Of a stretch of DNA of 64,000 nt, positions 1-9,560 are shown in pieces; within the stretch, counting starts at the first letter, position 1; each line of letters starts with the position of its first letter. The stretch spans positions 30,971,300 through 31,035,299 of the forward strand of contig OX465581.1 in the NCBI GenBank assembly GCA_950022655.1. Reading direction: 5' to 3'. A program made the translations under genes and the position numbers. The stretch is from Alentia gelatinosa (taxonomy: Eukaryota; Annelida; Polychaeta; Phyllodocida; Polynoidae). The notes beneath the pieces are model-generated. The model was not told the DNA's origin. It did no database searches and worked only from the letters and a program-made list of their open reading frames with translations.

Positions 1-610
1 AACGTCCGAACATACTAAAAAAGAACAAAATACACATACTGCAGTCGCTTCATCAACCTCATGTATTTGTATGTATTTTCAGTGGTGTGTCCCTCCCATG
101 GTAAATCCTAGATTCGCCCGAAATTATCTTTCCAGATATCCCAGGATATCAGGGTAAGGCAAACATGGAACAAGTCTACGCTTCAATCGATACAATTCAG
201 GCAATTTGCTTTTTGAATAGGCCGGAACTAAATCGAATCATTTAGGTCCCATAATATGTGAATAGTAAAATGATGTTTTTCTTTTCTAGTGTAAATGTAT
301 GTATTTTAACCCACTGAAGTGGTATCTTTATTGATGGACTGAAGGAAGACATGCCCTTGAGCCTATGAAGTCCAGGGTAAATAAATGAATAAAAAAAAGT
401 ATACTGAAGATTACGAAATCTTCAACAACAGCTCTCACGATACTAGCTTAGCATGGGATACGTTCAGATTCAGTGCATCGTTTAGGGAAAGGTTACTTAG
501 ACTTTCAGCGTGCTGTACACTCTCGGCCTTCACGATCTGCGGGCCTGCCATATTGGATTCGTATAGGTGCAGAGTACCAGTGTCTTAGTCTCTAGAAGTA
601 GTGCTTAGCT
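1..610. other. No gene recognised; left edge
   Basis: AT-rich sequence with a 67-codon open frame at 385-588 that has no recognisable motif or splice context. I see no gene, RNA or clear repeat here. The TIR element pair begins immediately to the right. Confidence 0.5.
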
Positions 611-1362
611 GACCAGGGAGGTGTTTTTAAAACTAAGAATGATAAAATAATTGATCTTATCCTGGTCTTTTTTGTATTCTATTACCTAAAGTAATTCGTT
701 TTCATGGAGGACGGTCGTACAAGACGATAAGGAAAATTTTGAGTTTTTGAAATGTCACAAGTTTTACCTTTTATCAAGATCCATTCCTAGGTGGGTTCAA
801 TCCTTCATAGCAAAACATCTTCCACTAAGAAAAGAAAAAGATAAACAATAAAAGAACAAACAGATATCCTGGAATTCTGAGGACCACATTAAAAAAACGG
901 ACTGACGTTCCGATTGTATACACTATCGATTGAGGTTAGTCCTAATCGTAATCGTTCAGCCAAAACCGTTCTTACTTTTAAAAACACCTCCTAGGGGCCC
1001 GTTTTTAAAACTAAGAACGATATTGGGTGAACGAGTACGATTAGGGCTAACCTCAAACGACAGTGACCACGATCGGAGTGTCAGTCCGTTTTTAAACGTG
1101 GTCTGCATACTTTCAGGATATCTTTTGCAATTTATATTGTTTGCTTTTTTTCCTTTCTTAGTGGAAGATGTTTTAAACCCATCTAGAATCGGAACTAAAA
1201 ACCGGTAAAATTTTGACCTTTTCAAAAATTAGAAAATAGATATTTTCACTGATCGTCTTGTTAGACTGTCCTCCATAAAGACGGATCACTTTAGGTAATG
1301 AGAATACAACAAAGACCATGATATTCTTTTATCGTTATTAGTTTTAAAAAACCTCCCATGAC
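611..1362. repeat. Two abutting inverted TIR elements (long palindrome)
   Basis: The left half (611 to about 990) is repeated as its reverse complement in the right half (about 996-1362) along the whole length, with scattered substitutions and small indels. Each half also carries its own terminal inverted repeat: the motif GGAGGTGTTTTTAAAAC starts the left half near 617 and its reverse complement ends that half near 992. The right half starts near 998 with a TTTTTAAAACTAAGAAC form and ends near 1357 with AACCTCCC. The simplest reading is two copies of one non-autonomous TIR element of about 370 bp, back to back. Open frames on both strands are mirror images of each other and not genes. Confidence 0.8.
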
Positions 1363-1734
1363 CCATTTTCAATAGTCAAACTCCTTTTTTTAATTGGGTC
1401 AGTCCGCAAACAAGTTAGCGGTCTACTACCTAAATCCTTCACCCACTCATGCTTGACATATTTGGACTCACCAATTGGTTTACAGCAAATCACCTTTTTT
1501 ATTCTTCATGTTGGAATTCCACACTCATTCATCAATGGTGAACATACCATTTGTTCCTACTATTTTTTACTTCTTACCCCATCAACATAATACATTTATT
1601 ACCTACCTATTACAGAGTTTCCATTGGAGATGGTTGCCTGGAATTCACTTACCGGATATTCTAACATGTCATAATCTCCGCGAGGAGATTCCGAAAAATG
1701 GTCCCATTCATAATAAGGTTTGGATGACCTTATG

Positions 1735-2050
1735 ACATAATGTAATAACACGAGAAGATTGCAAAGACAAATGAATTTGTGTTGTTCAAAAATTCAAAGA
1801 CAATAATCTTGTAAACATTTGTGTTGTATGTCAAATGTGTACGTCATATGACCTGTTATATGTTGTTACTTGTGACTTAATTATGGAAGATTGCTACTAC
1901 TGTTGCGAATAATGTATGTCGTAAAATTGTGTTACCTGATACAGTCATTATTGTGTATATAACCTTATTGGTTGTGAACGAACTAGTCGTTTGTTTCCCT
2001 ATACCAATTCAATAAACTTGGATAGGAGAGTAATCTAGCAGTGACACACT
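1735..2050 (+). repeat. Possible solo LTR-like segment
   Basis: The stretch shows a TATATAA-like box near 1956 followed about 55 bases later by AATAAA near 2010, in a TG-rich segment. This promoter-plus-polyadenylation spacing resembles an LTR. No second copy, primer-binding site or flanking duplication was found in the window, so this is only a suggestion. Confidence 0.2.
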
Positions 2051-2131
2051 CTGATAATACTAAATAGATAGCGTATGATCTTAAACAAATTGTATCAAAT
2101 AATAATAATAATAATGATAATAATAATAATC

Positions 2132-2379
2132 ATTACCCCTCAACCCTGATGAACGAAGAGTGAAAGCTGGAGTGGGCTGATAAAATTCTTATTTATTTTA
2201 GAAGTACTTATTAATATGAATAAATGTAATACATCATTACCATGAATATTGATAATAGTATAAAATAGATAATTGACAAAAATATGATGTATGTCAATTA
2301 TGATGATAATAACATAATAAGTACAGTTATTATGAGTTATTACATAATGGTGTAATAATGTAATAATAATAAAATAGCC
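2132..2379 (-). repeat. Ngaro split direct repeat B2
   Basis: Terminal copy of the B repeat at the 3' end of the element (minus orientation). It matches 2611-2823 except for a ~35 bp insertion near 2290-2325. An AAT trinucleotide run borders it at 2098-2131. Confidence 0.85.
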
Positions 2380-2423
2380 CTACAAGTGGAGTGAGTAGTA
2401 GAAAAAGTGGTGAGGGTGGGTGG

Positions 2424-2609
2424 GTAGAAAATGTATGTCTGTACGGTAGGAGTGCAGAGCAAAAAGTGAGGCAGAGGTGAGTGCCCCGCTCACGCAGGTT
2501 AGCGAGCAGTGCATGAGGATAGAGACGGGTGGCGCATGAGTGCGCATGGTGAGGAGATGTGTCACCAGGGGGGGCAATGACCACCCCTGACCAACGGCCA
2601 TGGGTCACC
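2424..2609 (-). repeat. Ngaro split direct repeat A2
   Basis: 186 bp, same orientation and length as A1 at 7452-7637, with only a handful of substitutions. It is joined directly to B1 on its upstream (higher-coordinate) side. Confidence 0.9.
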
Positions 2610-2610
2610 C

Positions 2611-2823
2611 ATTACCCCACAACCCTGATGAACGAAGAGTGAAAGCCGGAGTGGGCTGATAAATTTTTTATTAATTTTAGAAGTACTTATTAATATGAAT
2701 AAATGTAATACATCATTACCATGAATATTGATAATAGTATAAAATAGATAATTGACAAAAATATATTCAGTTATTATGAGTTATTACATAATGGTGTTAT
2801 AATGTAATAATAATAAAATAGCC
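2611..2823 (-). repeat. Ngaro split direct repeat B1
   Basis: Internal B copy, adjacent to A2 and just downstream of the tyrosine recombinase stop codon at about 2883. Confidence 0.85.
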
Positions 2824-2882
2824 AAGAAGCCATTAGAAGAGGGGAAGAGGTGGGAGGGTAAATAAAGGTAAGGGTATAAAGA

Positions 2883-4183
2883 CTAGTTTTGTGAGAGAGA
2901 CTGGATGAGTGACCTATTGACATTGGTAGAGTTTGAGTTCTTAATATATGAACGATGTGAGTCCGATCGCCAGCCGCCATACCGCTGAATGTCAAGTTCT
3001 GGCATACCTGCTTGGTATGCCTGTGTGGCGGCAGCCTTGCGGAGGCTATGGAGAGTAAAGGACCTCGGGGGCTGTCCCACGGCCACAAGCAAGGTCTCCC
3101 ATTCCTTGGATAGCACCCGTGAGGTGAGGGTGAATCCGTCCGGTAGCATGAGAAATGGGTCGCAGAGGGTGCCCGTAGGGACTGCCCGTATCATCTGGCG
3201 CACGGCGTGCACTGGGCAGTACCTCGGGTCCGCCGCCGGCTGGAGAGTCATTACCTTCTGCTCGCCGACTTTCTGAAGCTTTTTCCCCGCCTTTATGATG
3301 ACTGTCACGTGTGAAGCTGATACGGTCACGTCTCCACATGAGAGATGGCGATTCGGGTCGTAGGCACGTGACGAGGGCGGGGCGACCTCGCTCTGTCTGA
3401 GGGCAGCGTAATATATAATCAGCAGTGCGGCCCGTAACGTGAGCTGAAGGGGCGTGTCCCCGAGGCCCGAGAGGATTCGCTGGAATACCTCCATCGGCAC
3501 GGGGGGCTTGACGTTGGGGACGTATCATTTGTTCCTTCTCATGGCCTCGAGGGCGCGTTTCACCCAGTGGTCCTCCGTCATGGCCACGTCCCCGCCTGTC
3601 AGCCATAGATGTGACCGTACATGGAACAGGTGGTTCCCGTATCATCTGGCGCACGGCATGCACTGGGCAGTACCTCGGGTCCGCCGCCGGCTGGAGAGTC
3701 ATTACCTTCTGCTCGCCGACTTTCTGAAGCTTTTTCCCAGCCTTTATGATGACTGTCACGTGTGAAGCTGATACGGTCACGTCTCCACATGAGAGATGGC
3801 GATTCGGGTCGTAGGCACGTGACGAGAGGATTCGCTGGAATACCTCCATCGGCATGGGGGGCTTGACATTGGGGACGTATCATTTGTTCCTTCTCATGGC
3901 CTCGAGGGCGCGTTTCACCCAGTGGTCCTCCGTCACGGCCACGTCCCCGCCTGTCAGCCATAGATGTGACCGTACATGGGACAGGTGGTTCCCGTATCAT
4001 CTGGCGCACGGCGTGCACTGGGCAGTACCTCATGGCCTCAAGGGCGCGTTTCACCCAGTGGTCCTCCGTCACGGCCACGTCCCCGCCTGTCAGCCATAGA
4101 TGTGACCGTACATGGGACAGGTGGTTGGCCCCGGTCGCCGGCGAGGGGGCGTGCTCCGCAACGTATTCGAGGTAGGCCGTCAC
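2883..4183 (-). pseudogene. Ngaro tyrosine recombinase, broken by internal duplications
   Basis: The C-terminal ~205 codons (3500-2883) are open and show the YR family signature: an arginine in ALRQSEV, the HxxR box as HSLRKAA, and a late tyrosine in SHRSYIK. YR enzymes integrate the circular retrotransposon DNA by site-specific recombination. The N-terminal part is readable near 4183-4030. Between them, parts of the coding sequence are repeated: the segment around 3181-3400 recurs at about 3643-3825, the segment around 3468-3650 recurs at about 3826-4010, and part again at about 4029-4125. These duplications shift the frame and would prevent a functional protein. Confidence 0.85.
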
Positions 4184-4570
4184 AAAACTCAGGTCGGTGC
4201 CTGGGGGTCCGCGCCCATCCTCCTGCAGAAGGCGATGTAGATGCCGACGGCTGACCGCTGGTTAGCAACCGTGCCGGGGGCACGAGCCTCGGACTGGCGG
4301 ACAGATGCCCTCGCTTGGAGTGACAGCAGCGCCGGATCTGCAGAATAGGCGGAGGATGGGCACATAAGATGCATGGTTATATGGTATCACGGGATACAGG
4401 CGATGCATTGACACGAATGAAGCAGCTTTATCATAATCTGAGAGCGTCGGCGACCGTATTCTGCGCCCCCGGCACGTGAGTGTAGACGAGATCCACCTCC
4501 ATCCGTGCCTGGATCATCCAGGCCTGCCGCGCGCACTCCGCAAGGACGCGGTTCCGAGCACATCCCAAGG

Positions 4571-6109
4571 TCAAACCTGCACCGTTCCCAGGTTATCGCA
4601 GTAGACCTCGATCCTCGTGCCCCGGTCTCGATCGGTGATGAAGGTGTTGAGGGCGTAGATCGTATTTACGGCTTCAAGTTCGGAAATACACTCCACGGGG
4701 TCATTAACGGGGCACACCTGACCAGAGTAGGAGTATTGGCCATCGGTCCCGCCCACGCCCAAGAGGCACGCGTCCACCGTGATGCACCTCGTTAGGGGGC
4801 CTCGTGGTATGAGGGCGTGGCCGTTCCAACCTTCGGCAAATCGCAGAAACCAGTCTAAATCTTGCCACATATCGGCATTGATATTGAGATAATATCCAGT
4901 CATGCCTCGCAGTGCCCCGAGAAGCTTGCTGACGAATGCCCGAGCCGGGCATATACATTTCGCCACGTGCAGAACCTTCCCGAGGACTGACTGGAGCTGT
5001 CTCTTGGTCAGGGATCTCTTCTTTGCTACGGCCGCCACGTGTGCCCGGACGTCGTGAAGCTTGGCCTTGGGTATCGACAGCGTCATTGTGCGGGCGTCGA
5101 TCTCAATTCCCAGCCACATGACCATCTGACTTGGTGCCTGCACCTTGTCACGGGCCTCGGGGAGGCCTAATTCCGCGAAGAGGGCGCGGGCCGTGGTAAA
5201 ATCCCGTTCAGCTGTAGCTGCGTCCCTGGACAGGATGATGAGGTCGTCCAGGTACATCGTGGCTGTGATACCTTTCGTCTCGAGAATGCCTACAATCGAG
5301 TCCGCCACGCACTGCATATGATACGAGGAGGCACGGGCACCGAACGGCATGGCCGTATCACAGTAGTGCCCGTCCTCCCACATGAAGCATAACAGGCCAA
5401 TCCAGCGGATCACAACGAAAGTTCTTGTAGGCGCGAGCAACGTCAATGGACGATATATATGAGGCATTACCGGCCGACACGAGTTTTCTGACGAAGCCGT
5501 CGACCGTAGGGAGCCCGTGTTCCCGTTCCAGCCTGTAGACCGAGTTTTTTATTACAAACGAGTTAACACTGTGCTCCTTCGGGAAAGTCATGTCCGTTAT
5601 GACTTGGGGGCATCGGTACCTCGCTTTTCACGGGTCATCAGTGGTGACACGTGGCACCAGGGGGTGAATGGAGGGTCCTCAAAGGGTCCCAGCATATTGG
5701 AGAAGGTCCTCTCCTTGTCGATGAATCTTTGTACCTGCTTGGGGTAGCTCGTGGTGCTAGGATGGTTAGGAATGCCTCGGGTATCGCTCGACGGCCCGAG
5801 GTAGCCGAGGGGAAAGCCGTAGCGAATAAACCCTAGGAGTTCCTCCTTCCCCTGCATCCCCGACAGGTATCGTTCCCAGGCGTCGATCCGGAGGTCTGAT
5901 GGGAGCTCTATCCGAGCGCCCAGGGCATTAGGGAGGCCCGTCTCCCTCACGGTCTGGTATATAGCATGATGTTTGTCGGGCCCCACGGCTGTGAAGGCCC
6001 CCGGGTACGTCTGGAGCCCGGCCTGTGGTTTTCCGGTTTCGCACATGCGTCTGATAGTGTCGAAATCCGGAGTGTTTAATCTGGCGTGGACCTGTGCCTC
6101 CATTGGCAT
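4571..6109 (-). pseudogene. Ngaro reverse transcriptase-RNase H, frameshifted
   Basis: The region reads in at least three frames: 6109-5597, 5591-5358 and 5467-4571. It contains the RT catalytic box as MYLDDLIILS (near 5255) preceded by the AMPFGARAS block, followed by a retroviral-type RNase H with aspartate in TVDACLLGVGG, glutamate in SELEAVN and aspartate in YCDNLG. The frame change near 5390 falls within the RT palm, so this is not a functional enzyme. In YR retroelements the RT and RNase H copy the genomic RNA into circular DNA. Confidence 0.85.
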
Positions 6110-6274
6110 GGTACGCTGCAGGAGATAGCGGGGGCCGGTGTCTCCGGGGGCGTGGCACCTTTGTTGATGTTTTGGTCCCCCAGTCCACGTGTTGGGAAGG
6201 CTACGTGACCCGTGACGTCACGTGCCGGCGAAGGCTCGGGCACATCAAAGCCAGAGCCGCCGTGAGCCGGGATA

Positions 6275-7333
6275 TCAGTGTCTCGCACCTCGCTCAGTCG
6301 CGGGGCACGTCCGCCCCGTTTTTTTAACCCTGTGTGGTTGGAACGTATCCGGCTTGCTGGGGTGCCGGCCGAGCACCGCTTTGAAGAGGGTATCCGACCT
6401 GGGGCATCCGGCGTGGTGTTGGTACAGGTGCAGGCGCGGTGTGCTCGTACCCATGCCCGTATGTGAGTTTCCTGTTGCAGGCATGTACGGAGTGCCCGCA
6501 CTGCCTGCCCACCGAATCACAGAAACTACACATGTGCAGCCACCGGATGCCCCCGTCCTCGTGACCGTTGCGGTGGCGGCACCCCTTCTCCGTGTTGTAC
6601 TCCCTGCACGGGGTCTCCGGCCACTTGAGCGTCCGGTGTCAGCTTTCTGCTGCGTGGAACCGGTGGCCGTCATGGCGAGCCATACCCGTTCCTCCTGGAT
6701 ACGCCCGTAGTCCGCCCAGTACAATCTGGTCAAATACGTAGTTCGACCACCATCGAAACCGTGGCCCACGGCCGTGCCTGAGCATCGACAGAAGCTGGAG
6801 GTGGCGGAACATGTGCTCCCGGTCCTCGGGGCACACGGCTTGGTCGTCTCCCAGCAGAGACAGGAAACAACTGATATATTCCAGGTGGACCTGGTTAACC
6901 TACGGGTACTGATGTCAGAAAGCAGAGACTGCTTACCCGTAGTACGGTCGTGCCTCATGGTTTCCCTCTCACACTCGCGTTGAAGATATTCATCTGGCGT
7001 GTAGTTGTCCCGTAGTTGACGCGGGGGTGGTAGCACACGTTCCGTCTGCTCACAGGCCCAATCCCTCGTCCTAGACGCTGCTGAAGCCCGTGAAATCTGC
7101 ATTATCGCGTCGAGGACGCCGTCCATCTTGTCAGACATCTTGGCGAAGCTTGTCTCGAGGGCCGTGATCCGTGAGGATCGGACACTGGTCCCCTGTTGAG
7201 ATACGGAGTCCACGTGGTCATCCTGCTGCTGCGGCTGGCGCACGGTTACCTCCGAGTCCGTCGAGTCCTCTGCCCGGGAATGGGTTGGTTCGGGCCGTGA
7301 GGCGGTCGCACTTCTCGTAGTTGGTCCGCTCAT
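6275..7333 (-). pseudogene. Ngaro gag-like ORF1
   Basis: An open frame of 352 codons begins at 7333, about 120 bp inside repeat A1. The N-terminal ~130 residues are polar with a short predicted coiled segment (ALETSFAKMSDKMDGVLDAI), typical of gag-like proteins. The natural reading probably shifts frame near 6900, because more gag-like sequence with a Cys-His cluster (CSFCD...CGHSVHAC, near 6530-6480) lies in another frame. Function is inferred from position only. Confidence 0.6.
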
Positions 7334-7451
7334 CCTTGTACTATATATTCTCTTACACCAGAAAATTGTGTCTCCCGTTGTACACGGTCACCGATATTTG
7401 GGGAATATGGAGATTGGAGGTACGTAGAGGGAGAAGCCAAAGAACTGGAGA

Positions 7452-7637
7452 GTAGAAAATGTACGTCTGTACGGTAGGAGTGCAGAGCGAAAAGTGAGGC
7501 AGAGGTGAGTGCCCCGCTCACGCAGGTTAGCGAGTAGTGCATGAGGATAGCGACAGGTGGCGCATGAGTGCGCATGGTGAGGAGATGTGTCACCAGGGGG
7601 GGCAATGACCACCCCTTACCAACGGCCATGGGTCACC
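7452..7637 (-). repeat. Ngaro split direct repeat A1
   Basis: 5' terminal A repeat in the element's orientation; see A2 at 2424-2609. It starts the element at the 7637 end and lies about 120 bp before the gag start. Confidence 0.9.
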
Positions 7638-9024
7638 AATTGTCGCACATGTGTGTCCTGGAACCTGTACAGGATTAGGGGAGGGGGTGACAACCCGGGT
7701 TCCATTGAGTTGGACTGACACATTTAAACAAAAATATATAGTTTTCATATGGTGTTTGATATCATTACAGTTTTTGTTTAAAAATATCATACGCAGAATT
7801 ATCATGTGTGTCAGTCTGAACCTTACTGTCAGGAAAATGTCATGAACATCACAATAAACACTCAGGAAATGACACTGCATGCGATTTCCTATCAAGCGGA
7901 GATGAGAGGGGAATATATACGTGTATGCCCAAGCAGATATGTTGAGCTTTATCCATCTAAAATATTGTCAATAATAAAGCGGCGTCCAAAGGCAGAAATT
8001 GGCAGGTCATTCCAGGACACCATCGCTAAGCCCCTCCTAGTTGGTACTTTACCCCCTCATACACCATGTTGCAGCCTAGGAGTAACCTTTGAACCTTTGT
8101 ATCATAATATGCTATTTTGGCAACTAAAAGAGGACCCAAATCGCTACGGGAAATAGATTGTCATCATATGATAATAGAAATAAGAGAAATACTGGAATTT
8201 TATGGGTCAGAATATCACCATAGGTAATGGTTAGCAGCGCTTCAACACTGTGGCTTATACGCAGAGTTGTCGGTTATCTATACTTTCCAGCCTTGTATCC
8301 GCTTAGAACCAGAGATAGAGTGTGGAGATGGCCGTGTCAACACTACCCTAATTGTGGGCCATGTACAAAAACTGCCCTGCCCTCTAGCGAGCAGGCCTGC
8401 AACCATTTCCTCTCGTGCTTATTGCAAACGATTTATCGCCGATGTGCTGAGTGGGTCGGCCGATCAAACTGGAGCTAGGTGATTGGTCAGTTTACCATTT
8501 CTCTTTTGTAGATGTATGTATGGCTATATGTAACCGCTTCTGGACATTCACTGGCTATAGCCAACGGAGTCACATGAGCCATCTAGGGTATCACTATAAA
8601 GCAGGGGGATTGCTGCTATAAAACGGAGGAGTATATATTCTCACACGATACTGGCTTTTCCACACAGCAGGATTGAATCGCTACACATAAACGGCACATT
8701 GAGCCTTTGCCCATCATGAGGAATAAACAGATTTGCTTCATTATTATTGCATCTTTGATGGTGAGTACACTGATTCGTTAGATAACAGAATGCATGTAAT
8801 GTTAGGAGACCACAAATATTGCACCGATTGGGTGGATATATAAGGGTGTCCCACTTGATGCATATCGGATAACTAAACGAAAGCACCATTATAGGACTTG
8901 CGTTTTGATAGCATTTCTATGATTCATTATATTTCATACATATCAAATTATTTTTTGTGATTAAGAAATTATATATCCTTTATTTTCTATTGTCGTCCAT
9001 GCCACATATTGAATTCGTGTAGTA
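7638..9024. other. No gene recognised
   Basis: Contains a 12 bp inverted repeat with a 34-base loop (TTTAAACAAAAA at 7724-7735 and its complement at 7770-7781). Open frames at 7806-8156 and 8227-8482 lack recognisable domains; the second follows a plausible acceptor at about 8290, but no partner exons were identified. Confidence 0.4.
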
Positions 9025-9049
9025 ATTTCAAGAGGTGAAGCCAAGTGAA

Positions 9050-9560
9050 ATAGCAAATGGGGCCTGTTGCAGGCGAGGATCTTGCTGATGGAAGAACGGG
9101 TCAATGGCCGGTGGTGCCAGGTCCTCATTCCGGGTAGAAAATCTGTGCCGGTTGGCCGGTGCTGCGCTGGCTTTGGTCCGAGGAATGAAGGCCTGCCCTA
9201 CAGCCCCTCTAACCTGCTCCTCCACCAAGGTGGCGAGTAGGCTGGCGTAAATCATACCCTGCCAGCCAAAAAGGCCCGCCAGCCAAAAGCTGATTTAATA
9301 GCTTTTTACCAGCCCGGTTGGGCATGCCGCCACAAGCTTTGATGGCATCTGCATTGACTTCTCAGTGCCTCCGCTGCAATGGGCGATACCCACATGCTGC
9401 TACCCCAAAAGTGTAGAACAAAAGTTCACCGGGTTTCAGTACTCTGGGCAGAATTTTAGCATCAGAGTGTATATACATTCAAAACATCAATGTTTAAATC
9501 TTTATTTACCTTCAGTATTCGATTAAATGCAGTATTCAGTGGAAAATTAACAAGCTCCCA
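9050..9560 (+). repeat. Old interspersed repeat, copy 1
   Basis: Short blocks here recur in the same order at 60300-60725: GCTGATGG followed by an ACGGGT block (9084 versus 60322), and GGGCAGAATTT followed by a GAGTGT block, a CATTCA block and a CAGTATTCA block (9446-9540 versus 60619-60710). The two copies are strongly diverged. Family unknown. Confidence 0.35.

Larger units (their letters stand above)
2132..7637 (-). mobile_element. Ngaro-type tyrosine-recombinase retrotransposon
   Basis: Read on the minus strand, the order is repeat A1 (7637-7452), gag-like ORF, RT-RNase H, tyrosine recombinase, repeat B1 (2823-2611), repeat A2 (2609-2424), repeat B2 (2379-2132). The A1-B1-A2-B2 split direct repeat layout is the hallmark of the Ngaro branch of YR retrotransposons. 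The two A copies are the same length (186 bp) and nearly identical; B2 is about 35 bp longer than B1. The A copies being so similar suggests insertion on a moderate time scale, yet all three coding regions carry frameshifts, stops or duplications, so the copy is dead. The GC content is visibly higher than in the surrounding AT-rich DNA. Confidence 0.9.

Noticed and set aside
930..1225. Two ~90-codon ORFs on opposite strands
   Set aside because: They overlap the centre of the palindrome and are mirror-image consequences of it; no domain and no splice context.
2134..2170. CTGATGA...GTGAAAGC resembling a hammerhead core in the Ngaro B repeats (also at 2623-2645)
   Set aside because: Helix II would be two base pairs and the nucleotide at the cleavage position would be G, which does not support cleavage.
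8267..8482. 71-83 codon ORFs after a possible splice acceptor at 8290
   Set aside because: No partner exon, donor or recognisable domain; two overlapping frames look equally open.
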